A DNA stretch of 64,000 bases from Nymphaea colorata (Eukaryota; Streptophyta; Magnoliopsida; Nymphaeales; Nymphaeaceae): positions 4,856,174-4,920,173 of the forward strand of contig NW_022204507.1 in assembly GCF_008831285.2 (NCBI RefSeq), in the 5' to 3' direction. The translations under genes were made by a program, and so were the position numbers. This document shows positions 32,309 through 46,377 of this stretch, piece by piece. The notes beneath the pieces are model-generated. The model saw only the letters and a program-made list of their open reading frames with translations, was not told where the DNA came from and made no database searches. Each line of letters begins with the position of its first letter. The first letter of the stretch is position 1.

Positions 32309-34405
32309 TATGGTTAAGATACCCCTTTAAGTAGTAAAAAAAAGCTTTTTTGTTTTTTTGTCCTCCTCATAACGTTATCTCATTATCTCATAAATATTTT
32401 TTTTACCTCATAAACATTATCTCATACTTAAGTTTAACATGATCTCAAACATCCGTCCATTATCTCATTATCTTATAAATAATTTATTTTCTCTAAGGCA
32501 TTATCTCATATTTATGTTTAGTCTTATCTGATACATCCATCTATTATCTCATTATCTTACTTGTATTTCATTATCTCATAAAGATCAACTCATATTTATG
32601 TTTAGTGTTACCTCATATATCCATCGGTCCGTCCATTAACTCATATCTCATAAATGTTTTTTTTCTCATAAACATAATCTCCTACTTATTTGTTCTTTCA
32701 TACCTATTTGTTATCTCACGCATATGCATATGCAATGTTTGGGTGTGAAAGAAAATGTGCATATTTGTAGTATGGTCCACATCCAGCGTACGCTCGTTAC
32801 ATATGCAAAGCGGCGGACAAAACACTCTCTCATATTCGTGAATGTTGTACTTTTCACTATTAAAGGTTTTTGTGTGCATATTTGTTCTTGAAACCATATA
32901 TTGAATCTCTCAGCTTCATGTAGTAGTGAGACAAGACTTTCAAATTACTTAACATAAGCTGGAATAAGTCAATAGCATGCATTGTTTGGGAAACTTTCCC
33001 AAGTTCTGATCCCCATCTTCCCTTTTCAGGTGATTGCAAATAAAAGGGCTGACAATGTGGCTGGAGCATTCCTGAGATGGCCTAGTTATGCCAAAATCGG
33101 TCATGATCTACCGAATTTTAAGGACCAGAATCATGAGAATTTTATGCATTTTATTCTAAGATTTGACTCGGTTGACTTGTTCAGTTTATCTTCTAAATAA
33201 TAGTGGTTTGTTGTCAATATAGTTTGTAATGATGCTTAATAGTATACAAATTATTGATGTTTGAACAATTATTTCCCTGTGCTATGTCTTCAATAAAGAA
33301 TTTGCCTTCAATAAAAAAAATTGGTCTCAAAAGTCTAGGTTCACATCATCTTTATCTTTTTTTCTAACAATATTGTACAATAATTTATGCAATAATGTTT
33401 TTGAAATAAATATTACTTGAAACACTCGACAGATGGTTCCAGATGACTTTTTGGTTGCTTGAAGTAAATTTTTTTGTTTTTTTGATGTTATGTGCTATCC
33501 ATCTCATTGCAACTTTAGAAGTAGGATTGTGAAAAAATAAAAAATAAAACCATGTTCCATCCATTACATTTGAAGATATGAAATGATCTTTAAATGCAGC
33601 AATCAAATGTAGACATACATACACTTTGCATTACTGCAACAAGAACGTGATGTTCACATAGAACATGTATCCAAGAATGCAATGTTTTGCAAAAAAAATT
33701 TGAAGGATGAAATATGAGATGTTTTAAATGACAGTAGTGCATTAGAAAACGACTGAGTTACATGTAAAATGTGGACCTGTACATGGATAGGAAAGAAGGA
33801 AATCAATAAAGCTTACAAAGTGGGTTTGAAAATTTTGAACTCTCTGTGTGTTGGTTACTTATTTTGATGTTTACCATAGACATGTCATTTACGAGGACCA
33901 TCTGATGCATGGAGTAGTTTGCGGTGCAATAATACATGAATTAATTTATGTTCTCCTTTCTAGACAATATGCAGGGTATTATGTTCCATAAAAAAAATGA
34001 TTCTACAATTGTGATTTGCAACCAGTTTGGATTCAGATGATTTATCGCCGATTTGGTTGAATGAATTGTGAAATTTTGAACAGTATTATAAATTAAAATT
34101 CATATTTTTCTCAAAATGAAACATATAAAAAAGTTAATTAAATACTATCTTAAAATATATTAAAACATTGCATATATAACAAGTCCCAATTAGTGCCCCC
34201 ATTAGGATCTGGTTGCAGCAACAGCTTGCTGGGGGTACGCTTCCTACCTTTATCATTTCGGGAGCAGGTTGTTTCCCCATGTTTTTCAGTGAAAGAGAGT
34301 AATGCCCAAAGCGCCTCCGTTTCATGTGAATTTTATTCTTAACGCAGCATATAATTGCAAATATTGCTGACTTTATTTCTATTGGGACAAACACTTGTAA
34401 ATTTT
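32309..34405 (+). repeat. 2-kb direct repeat, copy 2
   Basis: Colinear with 25,156-27,180 from TATGGTTAAGATACC to ACAAACACTTGTA. It has small insertions relative to copy 1, for example about 45 bp at 34,127-34,160. It lies 5.1 kb downstream of copy 1 in the same orientation, with the antisense LINE between. The left flank is an AT microsatellite (32,296-32,305) and the right flank is AT-rich single-copy-like DNA. Confidence 0.8.
33030..33200 (+). CDS. Terminal-exon-like ORF in repeat copy 2, unknown family
   Basis: After a strong acceptor (CCCTTTTCAG) the frame stays open for 56 residues to TAA: VIANKRADNVAGAFLRWPSY, later FMHFILRFDSVDLFS. AATAAA lies about 90 and 110 bp downstream, as in a 3' UTR. 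The copy at 25,832 has the same start but an early stop. The amino-acid composition is protein-like, and the conserved acceptor suggests capture of the last exon of a host gene. I do not recognise the family, and upstream exons are not evident in the unit. Confidence 0.4.
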   Translation: MIANKRADNVAGAFLRWPSYAKIGHDLPNFKDQNHENFMHFILRFDSVDLFSLSSK

Positions 34406-35602
34406 TTTGTTAATATTTTGCTATATATTGTTTATCCTTGTGAAAAGCACATAATCTGTTACGTAAGAACCTGTAAATCACTTACCTAGTTTTACTCTAA
34501 TATGGTGCCATAATAATAAAAGAGCAATATTTAAGTCTAGAAATTCCTGAAGTATATAACTAATTTGGTGCTTAAAGGAAGAATATAAGCTATATACAAA
34601 TAATTAATATGCATCTACAACGGTACATCCCTTAATTCTTTTTATTTTTTCCCAAATAAATATAGAAGCATCTCTTCCTTGTTGTCTGAACAAAACAATT
34701 TGGCGTGTTTAGTTTATTTAATTTGTAGCAGGATTGGAAATTAACACCTAGGTGGATATTAAACTTCCACAGTAAATTATTCAAAACTAATTAATATTGA
34801 GGTAGTTAAGTTTTTTATAAAAATATTTTGAAAAGTCATTAATAAATGCGGTGGGTGTCGGTTGCTAACAAGGCTGAACAAAATCCCCAAAATGGTGCAA
34901 ATTAATCTGTTGATTCCAGCTCATTGTGCATATCTTTGGGACAACGGCAACATTTACTGGTAAGGTGGATCCTCATGTACAGTGGACATCCCAAACAGTG
35001 CACCAATTAACGAACAGCTAATATTGAATTTTATTTATTTATTTTTTTTAGGGGGTCATGGGGGAAGAGTGAGAGAGAGATCATTGATTTTGTTTAGAAA
35101 AGCAAAAAATGAAATATTTATGAGTGAAATGAAAAACAGCAAGAACATTTGAGTTTTACTATTTGCTAAGTTATTTTTCTTAATATTTGTTATAATAATT
35201 TTTCAAAAAATTGGGGAGGATCGTAACACGTTGTTGAAATTTTCTGCTCGATCGACCATCATGCATGTTGCAACAAATATATATATGAAGCACAGCCAGT
35301 TTTCTGGTCTTTCGAACATGGTGTATATTTTTCTGTTTGGCTCACAATCTGTCCTTAGGCATATTCTGATCTTGATTAACTTTGTCTACAATACAAAAAA
35401 AAAAATCACTTTCAAATTAGTTGAGATCAACGCACATATGATTAACGAGTTGGACGCAGTGTATTAGGCAATTATTTCCCAAATTCCACTGATTTTCCAG
35501 TTTTCACTTTTTTGTTGGTTTATAGCTCAATTTGGCTTTGGCAGAGCAGGGCTTGGTTTCATCTCAAAACCTAAGAATAGGGTTTCGTTATTTGTAATAT
35601 GT
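34406..35602. other. AT-rich stretch, no gene seen
   Basis: No coding or structural signal beyond simple A/T runs. CAGTGCACCAATTAA at about 35,000 resembles CAGTGCACTAATTT at about 190, which may reflect a shared old repeat. Confidence 0.4.
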
Positions 35603-35610
35603 AGTGGACC

Positions 35611-36039
35611 CAGGGCTGCACATGCATGAGTCTAGTCAAGCTCTTGTTGGGTCAGCCCAAGCTCGACTTCACTCCAAAAACTCGAGCTCGAACTGGACTT
35701 GAGCTCCAAAGCAAGCTCAAGCTCGACTCGATGATACAACATTGGCTCAAACTCGACTCATTTAACTTGTTTATGTTAAACATGTCATGTTTCATTTCAC
35801 TTGTCTAACTCGTTTAGTTTTTACTCATTCAATTTTTTTTTCTCATTACAATTCAATATTCATTGTAGAGTGGAGCCAAGTTGAGTTTTTACAACTTGAA
35901 CTCGACTCGTTTAACATTTCGAGCATAGATTTGAACTCGAGCTCAACTCGTTTATAAACAAGTCGAGTTCGAGTTGAGCTTCAATGAGTTAGTTGGATCG
36001 AATTGAGTTTGAGCTGGCTCAACTTGTTGTGCAGCCCTA
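35611..36039. mobile_element. hAT-type MITE (429 bp) with GAGCTCGA-rich interior
   Basis: The element starts CAGGGCTGCACA and ends, on the opposite strand, TAGGGCTGCACA, differing only at the first base. A perfect 8-bp target duplication AGTGGACC flanks it at 35,603-35,610 and 36,040-36,047, diagnostic of hAT transposition. The interior is full of CTCGA/GAGCT-type motifs (AAGCTCGACT, GAGTTCGAGTTGAGCT) on both arms, which can fold back. This CTCGAGCT-rich, GGGCTGCA-ended type is common in plant genomes. It encodes nothing. Confidence 0.88.
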
Positions 36040-36099
36040 AGTGGACCTCTCTTTTAAACATATAATATTAATCTACTTGTGGATCCAGTATTTTGTGAT

Positions 36100-36550
36100 G
36101 CAGCGAGACCCCTTTTGGAATAGATTTTGCAGAAAACCAACTATATCCTTTCACCCCTAGCCACGAGTCATCCCCGTATTTTGCCACATATGTGGGTTCG
36201 ATCCTCCAAGGCCTGCTAGAGCTCTCTCCTACTGGCTCGTGGCTAGATCGAGTGGCTTCGGGTCAATTAAGAACAACTATCATCTGCAACATCTGGAAAA
36301 TGACTACACTTAATGGCTTAAGCCGTTGTTCCCAAAAGGTACACCATTAGAGTAAGTGCGCCGCCGGCTCTAAGCTCTGTTCCTTTGACTAATTGTTTGC
36401 ATCGGATTTGAGGTTGTCTATTGCACTGACCTGCCCACCCACCAAAGTGAGGCGGTGCCGTGCAGCTGAGCTGACCCTTGAAAGCCGCAAAGGATCTGCA
36501 GACTATAATTGACAAGGTAGAGTGCGGGCATGGGCGTGGGAACGACATTT
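36100..36550. other. Moderately GC-rich stretch with a B-box-like motif
   Basis: GGTTCGATCCT at about 36,187 matches the RNA polymerase III B box (GGTTCGANNCC). A plausible A box is not clear upstream. A tRNA-derived SINE is possible; a real tRNA is excluded because no cloverleaf can be drawn around it. The minus-strand frame 36,318-36,548 has no known motif. Confidence 0.3.
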
Positions 36551-39943
<3,393 letters not shown>

Positions 39944-40171
39944 TTGCAGCCCATTTCTTTCCTTCTGCATATATGTCATCTGCTAACAAGCCTGAGCTTT
40001 ACTCTAAGAAAATGCTCCAGGCTCATAGGAGCAAGTGCGAAGGGAATCATTGATTCAGTGAGGGCCGATGGGCGAGAACCACCAGAACCGGTAGAAGAAG
40101 AACTTGAGGAGGCAGCCAAGAGATCACACGCCAATACCAAGCAGCAGCAAAAAAATGAAAGACACGAGTAA
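39944..40171 (+). CDS. Weak ORF, possible gene fragment
   Basis: The 75-residue frame has a protein-like C-terminal half (GASAKGIIDSVRADG, then EPPEPVEEELEEAAK) with acidic and basic stretches and no low-complexity DNA behind it. The first 25 residues are hydrophobic and look like chance. The minus-strand copia LTR at 40,264 lies just downstream. I do not recognise the family; it may be a single exon or chance. Confidence 0.2.
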   Translation: MQPISFLLHICHLLTSLSFTLRKCSRLIGASAKGIIDSVRADGREPPEPVEEELEEAAKRSHANTKQQQKNERHE

Positions 40172-40250
40172 TGGAATGGCTCGTGCACAAGGAAAATTTT
40201 CTAAGGATTTGGTGAGGCAATACCAGGATGAGCTTTGTCGTTTTTAAAAT

Positions 40251-40263
40251 AATCTCTGATACA
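40251..40263 (-). other. Decayed copia primer binding site
   Basis: Minus strand TGTATCAGAGATT resembles TGGTATCAGAGC with one deletion and one change, and directly follows the U5-like block. It sets the 3' end of the antisense LTR. Confidence 0.45.
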
Positions 40264-40568
40264 TAATAGAGCAAGAGAGAAAATGAAAATAGGTAGGCGA
40301 TACAAATTATAGAGGTTCAGTTATTTGACCTACATCCTCTCTCTCATACCAATTTTTCATGTATTTTGGTATCAGGTTCCATTTTCTTTTATACGTTTAC
40401 AGTTCTCAACGTGACACTTATTTTTCTTAAGAAAAGATTTTCAACAGTGTATTTTCATTCAACTCTGATTTTTCATGAACACTTGCCTCTTCTCTCCCTC
40501 TTTTCTTTTCCCCTTTATTTCGTCCGATTATCTCATCTGCTGTTGGATTAGTTAAGCATGTCTCAACA
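40264..40568 (-). mobile_element. Antisense copia LTR (about 305 bp)
   Basis: On the minus strand it starts TGTTGAGACATGC at 40,568 and contains the copia signature GGATGTAGGTCAAATAACTG and GAACCTCTATAA. It runs into TGTATCAGAGATT at 40,263-40,251, a decayed form of the PBS TGGTATCAGAGC. No copia protein follows on the minus strand, so this is a solo or truncated LTR. A TGGTATCAGG string on the plus strand at 40,365 is probably coincidental. Confidence 0.5.
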
Positions 40569-42751
40569 CGAGGGAGATTCAACTGCATGCACACGTTTGT
40601 GCAAGCAACAAAAATTCGTCTTTTATATTTTTGAAATTTTTTATAATGGACTGTACATTATAAATCTTTGAGTATTTTTATAATTCCTTTTTTGCCCTTT
40701 AAAAGTCTTCTTTAAAACAGACTTCATGTGCAAGGAAACTTGCAACTGGAACCAGCAACCTGGCACCAACTGTAATATTTGGATGGTTGTAATTTAAATT
40801 TAATAACTTGGAAACTGACTGCACTTTCTGATAGAGACATGGAATAGATGGATCCATTTTTGTAATGAAAAGCATGTATCTGCTTTGACTTTTAAGAAGA
40901 GGGTCCTTGTTATTTTCTTTGAACCCATGAACTATGCATGAATGGTTAACGTATAAAAACATGACTGCCGATAGAGATATCCATGATCAAGGATATTCAT
41001 TCAACCCTTTTTTGGGTATTCTCTATAACAAATGCCTTTTTGGGGACATTAAGCTCGTTAGACTTGTCAAGTTGTTGCATAGACAATAGTTAATCTGGAG
41101 CTAGCTTGAACTATTGTCAAGCCAATTAGTCATCTGCTCTTCCTGGTGTTTGGTAGTTTGGATCTTATATCTACGTTGATCTGAATTCTTTTTTTTCCTT
41201 AATGGACCATAAAAACAGTATATTTCACCCAAAAAAATGAGATTAATATATAATAATTGAAAACATAATGATGAAATAAATGCTCTAATCTGAGATACTA
41301 GAATATCAAGAATTGCTAATTAGACTCTTGAAACGATCTCTTGTTTTTTGAAATTGAAGGTGAAAGATATGGCAAACGAGCTGAGCAAGACCTGATCTAA
41401 GACATTCAAATTTTGAAAACTTTTTTCCAGTCTTCTTAATGAGGTGAGATACCGAGCAGACTGATCTGATCTAAGACATTCAAATTTTGACAACTTTTCC
41501 AGTCTCCTCTTACACCTGCTCACTACTCGGTAAAAAAATTTGGACATGTTTTCTGTAATTTTAGAGATAGAAAAAACAATGGCTTATTTATAGAAAGGGA
41601 TGTTGACATTGTAGGCAGTTTCTGTTTAGGATCCAATTTTCTTGGGCATAATTCGAGAAACGAGCATCGTTTTTATGTAAGGTTTTACATGTGATTAAAT
41701 GTCACCTCTTAACAAGTGAAACTTCAAACAGTAAAGTTTTTATTTGCCTATGCAAAATATAGTTAACTCTCTATATATACTGAAACATATTCTATAGCAT
41801 ATCCTGCTCAGGTCCACATGCAATCGACAACCACAAAAAGGCCGCGGGAATGGAGGGGCCTTCAAGATATCTTCTGGTGGTGGAATGTTAATCTCCTTTT
41901 CACCCGAAGTACATCAGCTTTAAGATCCTGAAATTCCAAAGGGTAAAGAATATTTTTCAATTAAAACCAAAACGTAAACCACTAAGACACGTCAATAGTA
42001 TATTTGTGTGCGCGCCCACATATGACAGTACTCTTAAACACTTCGATGGTCCAGCAATGGATGGGAGTCCTGGAATTCGTGTGCAACTCTACCTATTTTA
42101 AATGTGGTGTTCAAAGAAATGAAAATGTGAACCTATCTTTTGCAGATCTGTTAAACCTTGATCAGATATATATTAAATGTGGAACTGCTTAATATAGACT
42201 GAATTTTGGTGGCGAAGCATAGTTTTGTTGTTGCACCATTTATTATGACATTTAATACTATATAAGTGTAGATAATTGTGGCTTAATCTGATGTTCTATA
42301 ATTTCTTGAACATTTTTAAGTATTAATATTAAAATAGTAACATTAACAAAATGGTGATCACACGATAGATAGAGGGTGTGCGTAAGATATTCAAATGGGT
42401 GCTATAAGTATTTTATTTTGCAGCTAAAATTGGCAACTTAGTTTAAGTGGATGGCTTTAAACTGAAGGGTGAAACTTTCATAACGCTTAAGAAGTTAAAA
42501 TTAAACGCAAAGTTAAGACGGTTTTGGAAAATATTCTCAAACTACAAGGGTCGTTGCTGAGAAAGTCTCAAAGGATAAACATACCGGGTTGGCTTAATTA
42601 AATAACAAGAACAACAATAATAATAATAACAATACCATGCCAAAAAAAAAAGAACAACAAAAGCAGACAAAGTAGGAGAACAATGAACGCGAAGTGTGAC
42701 CGAGCAATAAGAATGAAGAAGGATTTCACAAGTTCATGTGAAGATGACGTG
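40569..42751. other. Non-coding stretch with a 74-bp tandem duplication
   Basis: GATCTAAGACATTCAAATTTT starts at 41,394 and again at 41,468, each followed by a similar CTTTT-CCAGTCT block, so a 74-bp unit is duplicated. An AAC/AAT trinucleotide run lies at about 42,602-42,635. No gene is recognised; the frame at 42,004-42,192 has no motif. Confidence 0.5.
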
Positions 42752-43615
42752 GATGTAGCATCTTATGTGATGATGTATCCTTCCATCTGACGGTGGAAAT
42801 AATGCCTCACAAATGGCTGTGCGACGTAATCTGACATCTTCATCTCCCATATTTATCGGCACCATTTTCTATTTCCTTGTGGACATTTAATTCCTCAAGC
42901 TTCCGGAGAGCCACGCAGTTCATCGTTCTATTAGTCTTTGGTCGGGAGGCTGAGTTATTAGGGATGTCAATGAATCAGATTCAGATCAAATATCAGATCA
43001 TGTTTCTTTACATAAATCAGATATGAAAAACAGAGAAATTTGATATCCAAATAAAAAATCAGATCAGATTCGGTATTAAAAATTGGCATCCGATTGAATT
43101 CGGTTTTGGACTCAGTATCAAGTAGACACCCAATTGCATACCTGAAAAAAAAAGATAATGGATATATCTAAACCCAAATTTACAGAACCTGATCTAAATA
43201 ATATATTTTATTCTACATTATTGTAAATTTATAAATCTGAATTGAAATTTGAATTCCCAATTTTAAATTAATACCATCTGAATCTGAAACCAATGCAAAC
43301 TTGGTCGAGCACTTGACGAGGTTTAGGCCACCTCCAGATCCACTCCAAGTGACATTTTGTTCATTAGCCTTCTTGCTTTTATAGCTGCAGTTTTTCATCA
43401 ACACCCAAGACATCTGGTTACGTGTATGGTGCATAGCCTTTAAGAAAATGAAAGTGCCCCCTGCCCACTTGTACTAGCTCCTTATCCCACTTTTGCATCC
43501 ATGGGAGCCTATGCACAAGCCTAGGCATATAACCAGCTTTGAACATCAACCTATGTCATCGATACTAGACTAAACACAGGAGAGAGTGATTCTCAGCATA
43601 TGGAAACAGGGATGG
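42752..43615. repeat. 0.87-kb direct repeat, copy 1 (second at 48,185-49,058)
   Basis: Both copies run from TCTTATGT(G/A)ATGATGTAT to GAAACAGGG(A/T)TGG in the same orientation, with many substitutions and small indels, by eye about 88% identity. The middle carries TTAGGGATGTCAATGAATCA, whose complement also ends repeats at 55.3 and 60.0 kb. The right end of copy 1 overlaps the start of the LINE endonuclease frame. The pair flanks 4.6 kb containing a LINE and another repeat. The origin is unclear: LINE 3' tail, segmental duplication, or remote LTR pair. Confidence 0.75.
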
Positions 43616-43792
43616 TGACAACCCAAAGGACGGTTGACGCAACAAAGTACAAACACAGGCGTGAGAAATCACAGACAATTTGGTGTCAACCATGATAAGC
43701 AAGGAAGGTCCATGCTGGTGCACCCAAGAAGAGAGATACCTACGCCGATAACGGGCTCCCAAGCCCCGCACGTTCTAACGCACAACCCTCAT
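43565..43792 (-). pseudogene. N-terminus of LINE ORF2 (endonuclease) with a nonsense codon
   Basis: From ATG at 43,792 the minus-strand frame reads MRVVR, TAG, NVRGLGARYRRRYLSS, then LLIMVDTKL. Plant L1-type ORF2 begins with an APE endonuclease motif of the form ..WNVRGLG..., followed by a block ending in ETK; here Trp is TAG and ETK is DTK. The enzyme would nick target DNA for reverse transcription. Only the first 75 or so codons survive before the frame runs into the 0.87-kb repeat, so catalytic residues beyond the first Asn are missing. Confidence 0.7.
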
Positions 43793-46100
43793 GGAGAAAC
43801 CATGTGAAGGGGCGTACGTCTAGCCACTCTAGCAGTACCGAGAGGGAGGATGGAGGCCACGGAAGCCCCAATCCTATGCAATTCCCACCGCAACTGAGTA
43901 AGGTTGGAGTGGCTAGACGGCGCAATAGCGGCAACAAATGAAGAATGAAGGAAATCAAGCTACTCCTGAGGAAGCGTGACCTTAAGAGAGGGAAGCACAT
44001 CCGGAAGGGAGATGCCTAGCTCACATCTAACAAGGGAGAAACAGGTGGCAACCTATCGGCAAGAGCGGGAAAACAGAAGGTCCGGTGGTGGGACCAAGCA
44101 CCCGAGCAGAAGACGGAGGGGTAGCAATGGATGCAGAATCAATACACAGGGTGGGGAAATAGCGTCAACACAAGAGAGGTGGGGGATGGCAGGGCTAATC
44201 GGGGGAAGGGGCAAGCTGGTAGGGTTGTGAGAACACTGCAACAGAGTGCGGGGAGTAGTAAATGTAGGGAAGGCAAGCTGGTGACAATGCAACTATCAAT
44301 GGAAACAGAAGAAAACCGAAGCAGGTGGGCAAAGGAGGTGGTCCTGGAGGGTGAGGGTGGCAAAGTGGGGCCAGTAACAAGGGTAAGGAGCAAGGAACAT
44401 GCAACAAATGGAGATGGACTGACTATGTGAGATGAATCGACAGAGGTCAAAGCAACAGAGGTCATAGTCGAGAAAGAGCAAGCAACAACAATTACCTCAA
44501 GGGGGTGACCCCCTGCTGACGGGAGGACAGCTGACTGTGATGGTGCAAAGGACCGGATGATGCCACGATCAGACAGAGCAACAAGCAGCACCTCGGGGGA
44601 GCACAGCGAGGGCAGGCAGGGCACGACCGAGTAGGCAAGGCCACCTCCAGCGGTGAGGGAAGCAAAGGCGGGAGCTGAGGTGGCGAGAAGCGAAGAAAAC
44701 TGGTGTGGCAGACCACCTGGGCTGAAGACCCGCGGGACCGCTACCATGTGCCAAAACAAGTAGGCCCAGGCCAAGGAAGTCTGATAGAGCCAAAGAAGAT
44801 AGAGCTAGCATCCAAAGCAGGTGACTGAGAAGCAGTTGGTAGAGGAACCTAGACCCAGAAGGCAGAAGCAACCGCCGCAAAGCCATGCAGTCGATCGAAA
44901 AGTCACTGGTCATTCTGACTAGCAGGAAAACGACATCAAGAACACGTGGCAGCCCGACAGGCATTCAAGGTATTACACCTCCGACACCACCAATGGCCCC
45001 ATCAGACGAGGATAGAAGCGACAGACCAAAGAAGGCGATGTAGCCTAGAAGCACGACGGGAAGAGGGGACACACCAAGGTGAGGGAGCTGGCCTACCAAC
45101 AGAGACCACCTTGGGAAGTCTCGGCTGCAAGGAATAGTCACCCATTTGCAAAAGGAGAAACAAATAGCGCGTGGGTGGTAGGAATGACTGGAGGACGCTG
45201 CAAGTGTCTTGCAATAGAAAGGAGCCAACGAAAACACAATTGAAGATGGTAGACTGCCAACTGAATGACAATGCCATAGCCTGACGAACCCCCTTAGGTG
45301 AGCAAAGAAAATTGACTACAGCACGACAAAACAAACAATTAAGGGGAAGGGCGTTACCCGGCCTAATCCAACAAAGACTGGGACCACCAACCCAAGCTCC
45401 ATGTGGTGATCGCAAAGGCAAAGGAGGAGGGAGGGTGGCCATAAGACCAACCCCGGGCAAGAACAAAAAGGTCGGCAAGAAAAACAATGAAGCCAAGCAG
45501 CTGCTTCTGGACCCTCTCAAAGCCTAAGCTGAGCACGGCCCCGCAGGCCGATGAGACGCCACTTAGCACGACGTGAGAGCAAGGCACCAAAAGAGGACTG
45601 GACAGCTATGAAAACGATCCAAAAGAAGAAGTGGATAGCAGAAGCTGTAACAAGCATTTCATCAAACTGTTGTCGAGCATGGGGAGGGCACAAGAGAGGA
45701 AAAAGTAGGAAACACAGTGCTGCAAGCAAAAGCGGTTGAGGAACGAGAGGGAGGAGGAGCAAACCGCCCAAGGAAGGAGCTGGTAGTGAAGCTGGTGGAG
45801 TGGATTCGAGAGAAGAAGCGGCTGGAGGAGGAGGCGATTGCCCTGGCCAGCAGCCACGGGCAATGCTGAAGGGCAGGAGAGGAGGGAGTGCAGATGAGAG
45901 AGGGAGAGGGACCAATGTTCGTCGTGAGAGGTTGGGGACGGCGTGCCTCATCTCGGTGCTTCTCAACACTATCCGGACGAGCACCATAGGAGGGGAGCCT
46001 GGTGGATATCTCTGCGAGTGAGAGGGGGAGTTGTAGGCGAGAGAGCAAAACAAGGCCCTGAGAGAGAACCATGCAGAGGGAGAGAGAGAGAGAGAAGAGA
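43793..46100 (-). mobile_element. GC-rich 5' part of an antisense LINE (ORF1 region)
   Basis: Directly upstream (on the minus strand) of the ORF2 start lies 2.3 kb of unusually GC-rich, stop-poor sequence with long minus-strand frames (46,134-45,517; 45,520-45,002; 44,774-44,139) rich in Ser, Pro, Leu. Position and phase-shifting frames suggest a decayed ORF1; no clear zinc knuckle or DUF4283 block could be read. A TC-rich leader at 46,100-46,075 may be the 5' UTR. The base composition differs sharply from the AT-rich surroundings. Confidence 0.5.
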
Positions 46101-46377
46101 TGAACACTCTATGCATCAGATTTTGGATTAACAAAATATAGAAGGAAAAATGAACAAAAAAACAAGTCAGACTTTTAGGCTATATGCGAGTTAAATTACA
46201 TGTCATTTCTTGTGAGGGTTGTCTTAAAATGTCATCAGAAAATTATTTACAACTTACAAATGTAGCTGTGAAGACTAAAACATCTCAAAAACATCCACCA
46301 TCAAGTTATGAATCGTGTATAAGCATCTCTAAGAAAATGGCACCTATCAGTCCTTCGTAAAGTTGCTGATCCCTTTG
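46101..46377. other. Short AT-rich spacer
   Basis: A frame around 46,190-46,350 reads KLHVISCEGCLKMSS before stops; it has no recognisable family. Otherwise nothing is seen. Confidence 0.3.

Noticed and set aside
25156-34405. One LTR retrotransposon with the two 2-kb repeats as its LTRs
   Set aside because: The repeats lack CA ends and flanking duplications, no primer site follows 27,180, no polypurine tract precedes 32,309, and the only coding remnant between them is an antisense LINE.
36187-36197. A tRNA gene at the GGTTCGATCC motif
   Set aside because: No acceptor stem, A box or cloverleaf can be drawn around the B-box-like string.
44139-44774. The 211-residue minus-strand ORF, longest in the window, as a host gene
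   Set aside because: It is Ser/Pro/Leu-rich, other frames of the same DNA are equally open because the DNA is GC-rich, and it sits just upstream of a LINE ORF2 start. It is best read as decayed LINE ORF1.
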